In this document: positions 8,616 to 17,467 of the stretch, one piece after another
How the letters are laid out: every line of letters starts with the position of its first letter
Position numbering within the stretch: position 1 is the stretch's first letter
Origin: Clostridium algidicarnis DSM 15099
GTDB lineage: Bacteria; Bacillota; Clostridia; Clostridiales; Clostridiaceae
Direction: 5' to 3'
DNA: 61,032 nt
Assembly: GCF_002934235.1 (NCBI RefSeq)
Contig: NZ_PTIS01000016.1
Coordinates: forward strand, 1 to 61,032
The notes under the pieces: generated by a model
What the model was told of the DNA's origin: nothing
Seen by the model: the letters and a program-made list of their open reading frames with translations, nothing else
Database searches by the model: none
Translations under genes and position numbers: made by a program

Positions 8616-10259
8616 TTAATTCTCCTCTAAAATAATATCTATTACATGTTTAATACCTTTTTTCAAGTTATGTCTTAACATTAGTTCCCTCAACTCATAT
8701 CTAATCTGTTCAGTTTCAACCAGCCATTTAAACGTAGACTCGATTGTTTCAGCTGATATGTCTTTACCCAAGCCTAAATTTAAAAATCCATTCTGCATTT
8801 GGGCAAATTTATGAAGCTGTTCTCTTTCATTTTGAGCTAATACAATAGATGGAACTCCTAATGAAGCTAGCTCAAAAACAGTCCTCCCCTGTGAAGTAAA
8901 TGCTAAATCTGCATTTCTCATGTAATCGCTCACGTGCTTTACATCGTTATGAACATATATATTCCTGTTTTTCTGAGTGTAAATACCATTTTTTTCACTG
9001 TCATAACCGCTTCCAGTTATAAAATTAAAGGTAATATTAGGGTATATTTCACTTAACTTTAATGCTAAATTATAAATTTTCTTTGTTAGATTAGAAGGGT
9101 CTGTCCCACCAAACATAACTAATACATTGTTCACTTCTTTTGAAAATTCTTTAGGTGTATTAACTAAAAACTCATCCCTAAGACAAATATATTTTTCTCC
9201 ACTATATTGATTATATGATTTTATTTTCTTGTCATATAATGCATTAATAACTGCATCAGCATACTCAGCACCCTCACCTAAATCTTCAATGGTAACAACT
9301 CTTTTAACAAGGCTTTTTAATTTTTGTATATACTCTTTACTTGTGTCTAAGCAGTCATTAACCACAATATCTGGTTTCCAGACTTTCAAAAAGTCAAAGA
9401 AGTCATTATCATCTCTTATTAATGTAAATGGCATAAAACTACCTTTAATCTTATCTACCCCTTCAGCATATTGTCCCTTAGAAGCGAACATAACTTCGTG
9501 TCCTGTCATATTATATGCCAATGTCAAACAATGATAGATATGTCCCATACCAAGCTCTTTATATCCATCAGCACGGAATACTATTCTTTTCTTCCTAAGG
9601 GCATTTTCACATATAATCCAATCACTTGTACTATCAATATCCACTGATTCATTTTCAGGTACTTCAAATACTGATATTTCTTTTCCCATTCTGCTGTTAG
9701 GTGTTACAAATTCTCTTTTGGTAATAAAAAATGCACCAGCTTCTACGTAGTTTGGAGGTAGCTGCTGTCTATTTAACCTTTTTTCATAATTTGGTATATA
9801 TCCACTTTCATCCTTAGACCATGAGAGATGAGGCTTATTCACTGCACTAATATATGTATCCTTCCTACTATTTAAAAAACTTTCAATAGCTGTTTTTAAA
9901 GTCTCTCCTTTGAGTAAAGGAGAGGTGGCTTGAAGAGTAACCACAATATCATACTTTTTATTTTTAAGCTGTTCCATTTTGATAACCGCATCATAAACAA
10001 CTGGATCTAATGTAACTTTATCTCCTGCTAATTCTGCCTCTCTTTGGATAAAATCTATTTTATTTAATTTAGCAATACCTATAATTTCTTCATCATCTGT
10101 TGTTACAACAATATCAGTTATCAAATTACATGATTTAGCATTTTCTATTGAATATGAAATTAAAGGCTTACCATTCATCAACCTTACATTTTTTCGTGGA
10201 ATACCTTTTGAACCACCCCTTGCCGGTATGACTGCTAAAATATTACTATCTTTTTTCAC
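8616..10259 (-). CDS. Fusion: CMP-nonulosonate cytidylyltransferase plus PseG/SpsG-like domain
   Basis: A 547-residue two-domain protein. Residues 1-225 are a NeuA/PseF-type cytidylyltransferase with the CTP-binding PARGGSKGIPRKN motif (12-24), LQATSPLL and a VDIDSTSDW metal-binding end. Residues from about 229 are a PseG/SpsG-like GT-B fold: RADGYKELGMGHIYHCL, VLVMFGGTDPSN, and FTSQGRTVFELASLGVPS. PseG removes UDP from a 2,4-diamino trideoxy sugar just before the NeuB-type step, so the fusion joins the steps before and after the adjacent neuB product. SpsG-like domains could alternatively be glycosyltransferases. The aminotransferase and N-acetyltransferase expected upstream are not in the window. 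Confidence 0.88.
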   Translation of the reverse strand: MKKDSNILAVIPARGGSKGIPRKNVRLMNGKPLISYSIENAKSCNLITDIVVTTDDEEIIGIAKLNKIDFIQREAELAGDKVTLDPVVYDAVIKMEQLKNKKYDIVVTLQATSPLLKGETLKTAIESFLNSRKDTYISAVNKPHLSWSKDESGYIPNYEKRLNRQQLPPNYVEAGAFFITKREFVTPNSRMGKEISVFEVPENESVDIDSTSDWIICENALRKKRIVFRADGYKELGMGHIYHCLTLAYNMTGHEVMFASKGQYAEGVDKIKGSFMPFTLIRDDNDFFDFLKVWKPDIVVNDCLDTSKEYIQKLKSLVKRVVTIEDLGEGAEYADAVINALYDKKIKSYNQYSGEKYICLRDEFLVNTPKEFSKEVNNVLVMFGGTDPSNLTKKIYNLALKLSEIYPNITFNFITGSGYDSEKNGIYTQKNRNIYVHNDVKHVSDYMRNADLAFTSQGRTVFELASLGVPSIVLAQNEREQLHKFAQMQNGFLNLGLGKDISAETIESTFKWLVETEQIRYELRELMLRHNLKKGIKHVIDIILEEN

Positions 10260-10515
10260 TTAGCTTTCCATCCTTTCACCACTACCAAATTTTATATTAT
10301 AATTCAATCAATAATTTTTTTAAATATACTGATGTTGCATCCATTTTTATATGGTTATAAATTAAAATATCTAATAACATATTCTGAATACAATTTTATA
10401 TAGAAATAAACATTCTAAAAATCACTTAAATTAATATATATTTATCAAGAGTTATTTTGAATATAAATATCAAGTTATGGTTTAAATATTCTTTTCATAA
10501 AAAGCTATATAAATC

Positions 10516-11721
10516 TTATAAATTACAAAATCTATCGACTGAATTACTTTTTTGTTGTTTTACACCCTTTTGTGGAATATGAAGTATTAAAACCCAAAAT
10601 ACTAAAAAACTAGTATTTAATAAAGAATGCATATACATACTATTTATTAAGTATGGAAATATATACTCAATATTTTCTTTTACATAATACTTATCAATAA
10701 TTTTTGAGACTATTAGCAAATACAATACTGAAAACAATATCCCGGTTTTAATAATTATACTTAATATCGTATTATGAGTCTGTACTAATCTCATATCATT
10801 AAAATGTTGGTGCTCTGCTGTATCCTCTGAATTTATCCCAAGAACTTTTTTCAAATCATTATCATATCCATACATAATCAAACTCTTATTCTCTTTAATT
10901 AAATCAAAAACTCTAACATTTGCTAAAAATCTAATTCTATTCGATGTGTCATTGATACCTTGCTTATATGGCTTCAAATTAGACGTTGATATATTATATA
11001 CCCATAAGATACTAAAAAAATAAATAAAAACAATCATAATGATAAAAATTTTAAATATCTTATTTAAGAAAAACATATTTTTCGCCTTATCTATAAAGCT
11101 TTTAAAAATCTTTATTATATAAAACAATACTATCATTAGAACAAATCCTCTGCTTTTCAAATATACAATATATAATATAGTTATTAATTTACCAAATTTC
11201 TTGTTATTCTTATAATTAAATAAAAAAAATAAGAAAATGATTATTCCTGAATAATTATCATCCCAAGTTGTAATCAAATGCAAATCTTCACCATTTCTTA
11301 TGCATATATAGAATTGAAATAATAGACTTAAACACATTCCCCAGTAAACAGAATCAGAAATTATAGTTTTTTTACTTTCATCTAGTTTTAAATTATCTCG
11401 ATAGAAATAATAGATGATTACCATAAGAAATGCTAGATTTTGAGTTATATACATTTTTGAATATTGACTAATAAGTAGAATCATAATATATACTAATGCT
11501 AGGAAAATAAATATAGCAAAATCTAAAAAACTAAATTTTATCTTATATCCATGTCTTTCCTTACAGTACCATGTTAAAATTACAGAAATCATAGAAATTA
11601 TAACCAATATAATATCTGCTATTTTCTGTTGTTCAACTGGTAATACAAAAAACACCAACAATATATATATATATATATTAAAAATATTAAAATTATTTAT
11701 CCGTTTTATACATTGGTTCAT
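10516..11721 (-). CDS. Wzy-type O-antigen/capsule polymerase (predicted)
   Basis: A 401-residue polytopic membrane protein with about 10-11 hydrophobic segments and one larger extracytoplasmic loop (about residues 235-310, including DTSNRIRFLANVRVFD). The TSNRIRF.. pattern in that loop is what polysaccharide polymerases of the Wzy/O-antigen ligase fold often show. It would polymerise exported repeat units outside the membrane. It is separated by 257 AT-rich bases from the cytidylyltransferase fusion downstream and by 17 bases from the unknown transferase upstream. The call rests on topology and context, not on a catalytic signature. Confidence 0.65.
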   Translation of the reverse strand: MNQCIKRINNFNIFNIYIYILLVFFVLPVEQQKIADIILVIISMISVILTWYCKERHGYKIKFSFLDFAIFIFLALVYIMILLISQYSKMYITQNLAFLMVIIYYFYRDNLKLDESKKTIISDSVYWGMCLSLLFQFYICIRNGEDLHLITTWDDNYSGIIIFLFFLFNYKNNKKFGKLITILYIVYLKSRGFVLMIVLFYIIKIFKSFIDKAKNMFFLNKIFKIFIIMIVFIYFFSILWVYNISTSNLKPYKQGINDTSNRIRFLANVRVFDLIKENKSLIMYGYDNDLKKVLGINSEDTAEHQHFNDMRLVQTHNTILSIIIKTGILFSVLYLLIVSKIIDKYYVKENIEYIFPYLINSMYMHSLLNTSFLVFWVLILHIPQKGVKQQKSNSVDRFCNL

Positions 11722-11738
11722 AAGTTTCCCCTATCCGT

Positions 11739-12905
11739 TTATAATATTGCTTCATTCAATATTTCAATATTTTTGATTTTCTTATGGTCATTTTTAAATT
11801 TCAGAATTGAAGAATAAAATTCTTTTTCATTTTTGTTTGAATTTATATATATATCATCACAGAAGTTTAAAATAAAATTCAATTGCTGATTGTTTTTTAC
11901 TTTATCTAATCCCCAATACTTATTACATATAACTCTTTGTTCATCTGTTATAAAATCATTATATATATTGAAAGCATTTTTAACCTCATTCTTCTCTACA
12001 AGACTACTCTTTATCACTGAGCTATTTATCGCTGCTTCAAAATCCCTTGATGTAACTCCACAATATTCCGTTTTTTGTTCAATTATAGTATGTGGCTTGT
12101 CCAAAGCAATACAATAACCTATATGTGTTCCAACATTATTTGATATCGTATAATCTGAAATGTTTATAAAAGTTTTTAAACGACTTAAAAAATCAGGATC
12201 TTCTCTGTATCCAGCAGTAACAACTGTAAACCCATAATCTTTATATATTTTATCCCTTCCAAGTTCTATATCTTTCCAATATAAACATATAAGTACTGTT
12301 TTAAATTCTTTATCATCTTTAAAATTTATAATTTTTTTAACAAAGGATTCTATGTCAAATTCCGCCTTTACTCTATCAATAGAATGTGAAGGAAACACTA
12401 ATAATGTTTTTCCAAATTTAGATTTTATTTTATTTATTTCTTCATTGGTATATAAGCTATTAGCATAATAAATGTAGGGACCTATTACAAAAATCGGTTT
12501 ATTGGTTACCTTTCTTAAGTGGCTTTTCCTATTATTGCTATATGTTATGATAGCTGGCAATCCACTGTCACTTGATTCTTTTTCATTTACATAGTTTCCA
12601 AAATAAACACCATGTTCAATACAAGCTTTAATTGATTTTCTATAACTGGCATAATTTTTTAAGTTGCATGAATTTCCATAAAAAAAATTTCCATTATAAC
12701 ATTCACTACATTTATGATACTTATTATTTAGTATAAGTTTATAGTCAAATACATCATTAACACTCTTATTTTTTAAAAAATGTATATAGTATAGAAAGTT
12801 ATTATAGTATACAATTATTTTTTTTCTTCTAATTTCATTCTTTATCAAACATTTAGATGCCATATTAATAAAGTGTCTAAAATAACTAATTACCTTATCC
12901 TTCAA
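11739..12905 (-). CDS. Predicted glycan-locus transferase, family not recognised
   Basis: A 388-residue cytoplasmic protein. Recognisable elements are an EHGVYFG segment, FVIGPYIYYAN, TLLVFPSHS, a Rossmann-like TVLICLYWKD, and YTISNNVGTHIGYCIALDKP. The last resembles the donor-binding region of GT-B transferases, where a Ser/Asn-rich loop precedes a small-residue helix and a Pro. I infer a glycosyl- or polysaccharide-modifying transferase and cannot name a family. It lies between the polymerase (17 bases) and a 389-base gap, inside the nonulosonate locus, so it is a candidate for the enzyme that uses the CMP-activated sugar. That last point is inference only. Confidence 0.5.
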   Translation of the reverse strand: MKDKVISYFRHFINMASKCLIKNEIRRKKIIVYYNNFLYYIHFLKNKSVNDVFDYKLILNNKYHKCSECYNGNFFYGNSCNLKNYASYRKSIKACIEHGVYFGNYVNEKESSDSGLPAIITYSNNRKSHLRKVTNKPIFVIGPYIYYANSLYTNEEINKIKSKFGKTLLVFPSHSIDRVKAEFDIESFVKKIINFKDDKEFKTVLICLYWKDIELGRDKIYKDYGFTVVTAGYREDPDFLSRLKTFINISDYTISNNVGTHIGYCIALDKPHTIIEQKTEYCGVTSRDFEAAINSSVIKSSLVEKNEVKNAFNIYNDFITDEQRVICNKYWGLDKVKNNQQLNFILNFCDDIYINSNKNEKEFYSSILKFKNDHKKIKNIEILNEAIL

Positions 12906-13294
12906 TCTAATACCTCCAATAATCTATTTTTACTAACGAACATATTTCTAACTACTATAGTTCCTTAAAAATAACTTGTACATGTAATCTCTTATTAAAT
13001 AAAGCATTCCCTATTCTTGCATAAACTAAAAAATCCCATCAATATTTAGATATAGTTCATTATAAGTAGATTTAACCTTACATATTTTACCATTTTAAAA
13101 GTGTAAGATTAATTTGAACCACATCAATATTTAACAACTCCAAATCTTTAAAAATCATTCTTACCCATAAATAATAATATTTTAAAACTCATATGTTTAT
13201 AATTATTTACAATAACAACATAGAATTTTTTAAACATCCCCAAAACACAATTAATTAGATTTTTTCTTTAGCCATCTTACTATAGTAAATTTTA
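12906..13294. other. 389-base gap with no clear gene
   Basis: Very AT-rich. On the minus strand a short frame around 13135-13235 reads MFKKFYVVIVNNYKHMSF..., which faintly resembles the start of a family-2 glycosyltransferase but stops after about 29 codons. I see no convincing promoter or terminator. It may be the trace of a decayed gene. Confidence 0.35.
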
Positions 13295-14131
13295 TCAATC
13301 ATGCACTACTTTTTTTCTCATTACATTTAAATACAAAAACTTTCTTACATTATTAGGAACCATTAATCTTACAATAAATCTAATGGCATTGTTATAGATA
13401 TATTGAAATATATTTATTGATTTATTTTTTAACATGTATTGAAATAAATTTCTCTGAGTAATGAAATATTTCCAGCCACCTCTTCTTAAATATGTTTCAT
13501 CGTTAATTCTCATATTAACTAATGGTTCATTTATGTTTTCAAACACTGAATTATTTTGAGCCATTCTTATCCATAAATAATAATCCTCATTCAAAAACCA
13601 GTGTTGATAATTGCCTGCCTTAAGCGCTTCTGTTTTTTTGAACATAACTGTGGGATGAATCACAGGATTTCTATATTTCATTTGTTTCTTAATATCTTCA
13701 TCCTTAATTTTAACTTCTTTATATGCTATCACATTACTTGGATCATCTATAAATTCATTAACAGCTGTTCCAACTAAGCTTAGTTTATTATTTTCTTCAA
13801 ATTTTTTTAGTTGTTTTTCACACCTATTATTTAAAGAAATATCATCCGTATCCATACGTACAATTAATTCATTCTTACACTTCTGAAGTCCTATGTTTAA
13901 AGCTTTTCCTAAACCTACATTTTGTTCTAATGGAATAATTTTTATGATTTTATTATCCTTAAATTCATCAAGCACATTATCTAGTTGTTCAGTAAGTTTT
14001 CCATCTTTAACAATAACAATTTCATCAGGCATAATGCTTTGTTGTAACATACTTACTATACTCTCTCTAAGATATTCAGGTCTTTCTTTATAATAGACAG
14101 ACATCAAAACTGAATATTTAAACTTATCCAT
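13295..14131 (-). CDS. Family 2 glycosyltransferase
   Basis: A 278-residue GT-A enzyme that transfers a sugar from an activated donor to a lipid-linked acceptor at the cytoplasmic face of the membrane. The opening YSVLMSVYYKERPEYLRESI, the EIVIVKDG strand, NVGLGKALNIGL and the metal-binding RMDTDDIS motif are all typical. HWFLNEDYYLWIRM supplies the ED acceptor-side motif near residue 183. The length fits small capsule/O-antigen transferases. It lies 14 bases after the SDR gene in the leftward operon. Donor and acceptor cannot be predicted. Confidence 0.88.
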   Translation of the reverse strand: MDKFKYSVLMSVYYKERPEYLRESIVSMLQQSIMPDEIVIVKDGKLTEQLDNVLDEFKDNKIIKIIPLEQNVGLGKALNIGLQKCKNELIVRMDTDDISLNNRCEKQLKKFEENNKLSLVGTAVNEFIDDPSNVIAYKEVKIKDEDIKKQMKYRNPVIHPTVMFKKTEALKAGNYQHWFLNEDYYLWIRMAQNNSVFENINEPLVNMRINDETYLRRGGWKYFITQRNLFQYMLKNKSINIFQYIYNNAIRFIVRLMVPNNVRKFLYLNVMRKKVVHD

Positions 14132-14145
14132 ATATACACTCCTGA

Positions 14146-15081
14146 CTAAAAATAATAATTCTTCGCATCCCTAAGCCCCTCAACCAAAGAATACTTTCTC
14201 TTATACCCAAGCAGTTTCTCTGCCTTTTCATTAGAAACTATCTTTGTTTCACCTGCCACTGCAAGCTTCTTAATTGGACCAAGTTTTGATGCGATATTTT
14301 TACAAAACCATCCTGGAATATATAATCTGAATGGTTTAACTTCAAAAATGCTACAAATAGCATCTATCATTTCTTTATATCCAAAATCCCCTGATGAAAT
14401 ATTAAACACTTCACCATTAAGATTATTTTCACAATCTACATATCTCTTAACTGCTTGTACAATATCTTTTCTATAAAGTAAAGCCTTTTTATTAGAACCA
14501 TTACCTATCATAGGAACTATACCTTTTTTACATAATCCTATTAATGATTTCATACTTCCTTTATCATTTTCTCCATAAACTGATGCTGGTCTAAATATGC
14601 ATACTGCTGTATCGCTTTTCTTAGAATCCTCTAATAAATACTTTTCAGCTAAAAGCTTACTTTTACCGTAAATACTTTGTGGATTTACTGGTGTGTCTTC
14701 TGTAATTAATTTATCTGTAGCTTCATAAACATCATTAGTACTGAAAATCAAAAATCTCTCAACCCCATGCTTTGTACATGCAGCATATAATTTTCTAGTG
14801 CCTTCAGCGTTAGTATCTATGAATTGTTGCTCTTCTTCTTTGTTTTTAGGTTGCCAATGAACTGCTGCTGCTAAATGCACAACAGTATTAACCCCATCAA
14901 GATTGTTTTCCCATTCAGTTATATCATTTAAGCTATTCTTTAAAATAATTGCTTTATCTTTAAATTTATCGATTTTATTTGTATAGGGATCAACTAAAAC
15001 CAAATCATATTTATCTATAAATTCATTCACTATGGCACTTCCTATCATGCCATTTGCTCCGGTAATCAATACTTTTTTCAT
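14146..15081 (-). CDS. NAD-dependent epimerase/dehydratase (SDR)
   Basis: A 311-residue extended SDR enzyme acting on a nucleotide sugar or lipid-linked sugar. It has the Rossmann motif ITGANGMIGSAI, the VVHLAAAVHW segment, STNDVYEA and the YGKSKLLAEK catalytic YxxxK. C-terminal GYKEMIDAI and GYKRKYSLVEGL match sugar reductases/epimerases of the WcaG type. It overlaps the deacetylase gene by 4 bases (ATGA-type junction), so the two are translated together. The product is uncertain: 4-epimerisation or 4-keto reduction both fit. Confidence 0.8.
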   Translation of the reverse strand: MKKVLITGANGMIGSAIVNEFIDKYDLVLVDPYTNKIDKFKDKAIILKNSLNDITEWENNLDGVNTVVHLAAAVHWQPKNKEEEQQFIDTNAEGTRKLYAACTKHGVERFLIFSTNDVYEATDKLITEDTPVNPQSIYGKSKLLAEKYLLEDSKKSDTAVCIFRPASVYGENDKGSMKSLIGLCKKGIVPMIGNGSNKKALLYRKDIVQAVKRYVDCENNLNGEVFNISSGDFGYKEMIDAICSIFEVKPFRLYIPGWFCKNIASKLGPIKKLAVAGETKIVSNEKAEKLLGYKRKYSLVEGLRDAKNYYF

Positions 15082-15944
15082 ATTGCCATACCTTCTTTAC
15101 CAACTTCTTTTCCTATATAATCCTCAAACTTCACAAACTCAACATTCTGCTTCTTAAGCCACTTTATATACTTAATCAACTTTTCCTGCAATGTAGGTCT
15201 TCCCACTTGAAATCTAAAGTAGTTCTTTTTACCCATTTTCTTTCCGTTCTCAAGTGTTTCTCCAACAACCTCAAAAGGATGTATGTAGAATATGAAATTA
15301 TCTTCCTTCTCCCAATGCTTTTTCATGAAGTATTTCATAAGCCACAGTGGGAATAATCTAAAATATCCACCACCTGAGATTGGAATGGATTTACCCATTA
15401 TATCTAATGTAGGAGTTTCAAACTCATACTTATCTTCTTTTTTATAAACCATACTATCTATATTTTTAAATGATGACATGTCCATAACATTATAAAGCTT
15501 ATGCTCTTTAAATCTTATAAGACTTGCATCATAGTTAAAGCCTAAATCCCATAGTACATCAAGCTTTTCATTTTCCATTGAAAAACAAGGTGCTCTATAG
15601 CCTTTAACAGGTTGCCCTGTAATTTCTTCAAGAGTTTTCTTTGTTTCACCTATTCTTTTTCTAAATTCATCTACAGTCATGTCATAAACTAACTCATGAT
15701 GCTTTCCATGACATGCTATCTCATGTCCCATTTTAGCAATTTTTCTAACTACTTCTGGGTTATCTTTGGCTACATCCTCAAGTACAAATACTGTCAAATA
15801 TACTTCATGATCTGCCATTTCCTTTAAAAAAGGTATAACTCTTGGTGCAAATCTTTGCTTTGAAGCAATTACATCTTTATATTCTTTTAGGTATTCAAGA
15901 TGATACCATTCTTCAAGATCCAGTGTTAAAAAATACTTTCTCAT
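15078..15944 (-). CDS. Polysaccharide deacetylase (NodB-fold, cytoplasmic)
   Basis: A 288-residue NodB-homology carbohydrate esterase. Motifs are FLTLDLEEWYH (metal-binding region), EIACHGKHHELVYD (H-x3-H ligands) and KGYRAPCFSME. Most carbohydrate esterase 4 enzymes open with TFDDG; here the LDLEEW form matches the subgroup seen in exopolysaccharide loci. There is no signal peptide, so it probably acts on an intracellular sugar or lipid-linked intermediate, removing an N-acetyl group. It overlaps both neighbours by 4 bases. The formyltransferase just upstream could use the amine it exposes. Confidence 0.82.
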   Translation of the reverse strand: MRKYFLTLDLEEWYHLEYLKEYKDVIASKQRFAPRVIPFLKEMADHEVYLTVFVLEDVAKDNPEVVRKIAKMGHEIACHGKHHELVYDMTVDEFRKRIGETKKTLEEITGQPVKGYRAPCFSMENEKLDVLWDLGFNYDASLIRFKEHKLYNVMDMSSFKNIDSMVYKKEDKYEFETPTLDIMGKSIPISGGGYFRLFPLWLMKYFMKKHWEKEDNFIFYIHPFEVVGETLENGKKMGKKNYFRFQVGRPTLQEKLIKYIKWLKKQNVEFVKFEDYIGKEVGKEGMAI

Positions 15945-16720
15945 ATTAAACGCTTCCTTTTAGCTCTAAATTCCTTACCTTGCTCTGCTGTTGGCCATGT
16001 AAAGTATCTACCCTCAGATGCAATGTTAGGTTTTCTTTCTAATGTGCCATTTTCCATAGCTTTGATGGCCTTAACCATCATATCGCCACCTACTCTTTTA
16101 GTTCTTTCCATAAGTTCAAACATTGATTTACAATCACCAATATAAACTTTATCTTGAGCTACTATATCGCCATCATCAATCTTTTCAGCCATATAATGTA
16201 CTGTAGCACCGCCATACTCTTCCTCATTAAATACGTACCAGAAGCTTGGCATACAACCTCTATAATCTGGAAGTAAACTACCATGAACATTTAAAATGCC
16301 ATACTTTGGACATGAAAGTAATGGCTCCTTAATAACTTGAGGAGCTGAAAAAGAAAGAATTACATCTGGTTCTAACTCTTTTACCTCTTTATAGAAATCT
16401 TCACTATTTGAATTGTTAATCACTTTATATAGTACATTGTTCTTTCTAGCTACATGCTCTACTCCACATAAACCTTGATAAAGTTTATAACCAAATAGCT
16501 TGTCTAACTTACCTGCGAGTGTTCGTAGAACTGTAACTATGCCCATCTTTCCTACTTGGAAAATACCAAACCATTTTATAAAATCAGATAACTTATTTTG
16601 AAGTGAACTTTTACATTCAACATTAACAACTTGAAGTACTTCTGAATTATCAATTATCTTTTGTATATTTTTTGGGATGTAAAATCTATCTTGTTGTGTC
16701 ATAATTATTACTTTTATCAC
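15941..16720 (-). CDS. Sugar N-formyltransferase-like protein
   Basis: A 259-residue protein of the methionyl-tRNA formyltransferase fold, which uses N10-formyl-tetrahydrofolate to formylate an amino sugar. The catalytic block is present: LNVHGSLLPDYRGCMPSFW (Asn-His) and HYMAEKIDDGDIV (Asp). It lacks the C-terminal tRNA-binding domain of Fmt, which points to a sugar substrate. The start is most likely the GTG at 16720, with GGAGGGG five bases upstream; the frame itself extends to 16744. It overlaps the deacetylase by 4 bases. A deacetylate-then-formylate pair is a reasonable inference. Confidence 0.82.
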   Translation of the reverse strand: MIKVIIMTQQDRFYIPKNIQKIIDNSEVLQVVNVECKSSLQNKLSDFIKWFGIFQVGKMGIVTVLRTLAGKLDKLFGYKLYQGLCGVEHVARKNNVLYKVINNSNSEDFYKEVKELEPDVILSFSAPQVIKEPLLSCPKYGILNVHGSLLPDYRGCMPSFWYVFNEEEYGGATVHYMAEKIDDGDIVAQDKVYIGDCKSMFELMERTKRVGGDMMVKAIKAMENGTLERKPNIASEGRYFTWPTAEQGKEFRAKRKRLI

Positions 16721-16793
16721 AACATCCCCTCCTCTCCTGTACACATAATCATCTCAAATTATACCCTACCTCTTCTCCAATTCCCACCCCACA

Positions 16794-17435
16794 TCACTTA
16801 ACAACCTTCTCCCTTACATCCACTTCTTGAATTGTCTTTATTTCTATACTTCCTATTCCCCCTTCTTTAACTCCATCACTTTTTATCACTCTAAATATAG
16901 TCATAAAGAATATTTTTACATCAAAGGTGAAATTCATTCTTTTAACGTATTCCCCATCAAGTTTTGCCTTTACATCTATGGGTAGTTCATCTCTTCCATT
17001 GACTTGTGCCCAGCCTGTTAGGCCTGGGTGTATGTTATTTGCTCCATATTTATCTCTTTCTGCTATTAGATCATATTGATTCCATAGGCAGGGCCTTGGT
17101 CCCACAATGCTCATTTCACCTTTTAAAATATTAATTATCTGTGGTAGCTCGTCAAGGCTAGTTTTACGTAAGAACCGTCCTAACCTGGTTATAAATGCAT
17201 CTGGATTATTAAGCATATGAGTCGGCATATCTTTTGGGGTATCTGTTCTCATGGTTCTAAACTTTAATATATTAAAATATCTTTTATCCATGCTAAGCCT
17301 TTTTTGTTTAAAGAACACTGGCCCTTTTGAGTCTAGTTTTATGATTATAGCTAGTAGTATAAATATTGGACTTAATATAATGAGCCCTATTAAAGCCATA
17401 CTAAAATCAATTATTCTTTTAATATAAGGATACAT
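16794..17435 (-). CDS. Undecaprenyl-phosphate sugar phosphotransferase (initiating transferase)
   Basis: This bacterial sugar transferase (PglC/WbaP C-terminal type) puts the first sugar-1-phosphate on undecaprenyl phosphate and so starts the glycan. The 213-residue protein has a membrane hairpin near the N-terminus (MALIGLIILSPIFILLAI), GPVFFKQKR, LKFRTM, KTSLDELPQIINIL (Asp-Glu catalytic pair), SIVGPRP, and HPGLTGWAQVNGR. ATG 17435 is preferred over the in-frame 17471 because it follows GAGAGGAAGAGG and gives the usual MYPYIKRIIDF start. It is encoded just after the membrane dehydratase, the standard partner order. Confidence 0.92.
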   Translation of the reverse strand: MYPYIKRIIDFSMALIGLIILSPIFILLAIIIKLDSKGPVFFKQKRLSMDKRYFNILKFRTMRTDTPKDMPTHMLNNPDAFITRLGRFLRKTSLDELPQIINILKGEMSIVGPRPCLWNQYDLIAERDKYGANNIHPGLTGWAQVNGRDELPIDVKAKLDGEYVKRMNFTFDVKIFFMTIFRVIKSDGVKEGGIGSIEIKTIQEVDVREKVVK

Positions 17436-17467
17436 AAGCCTCTTCCTCTCATACTTTATAGTTCCCT

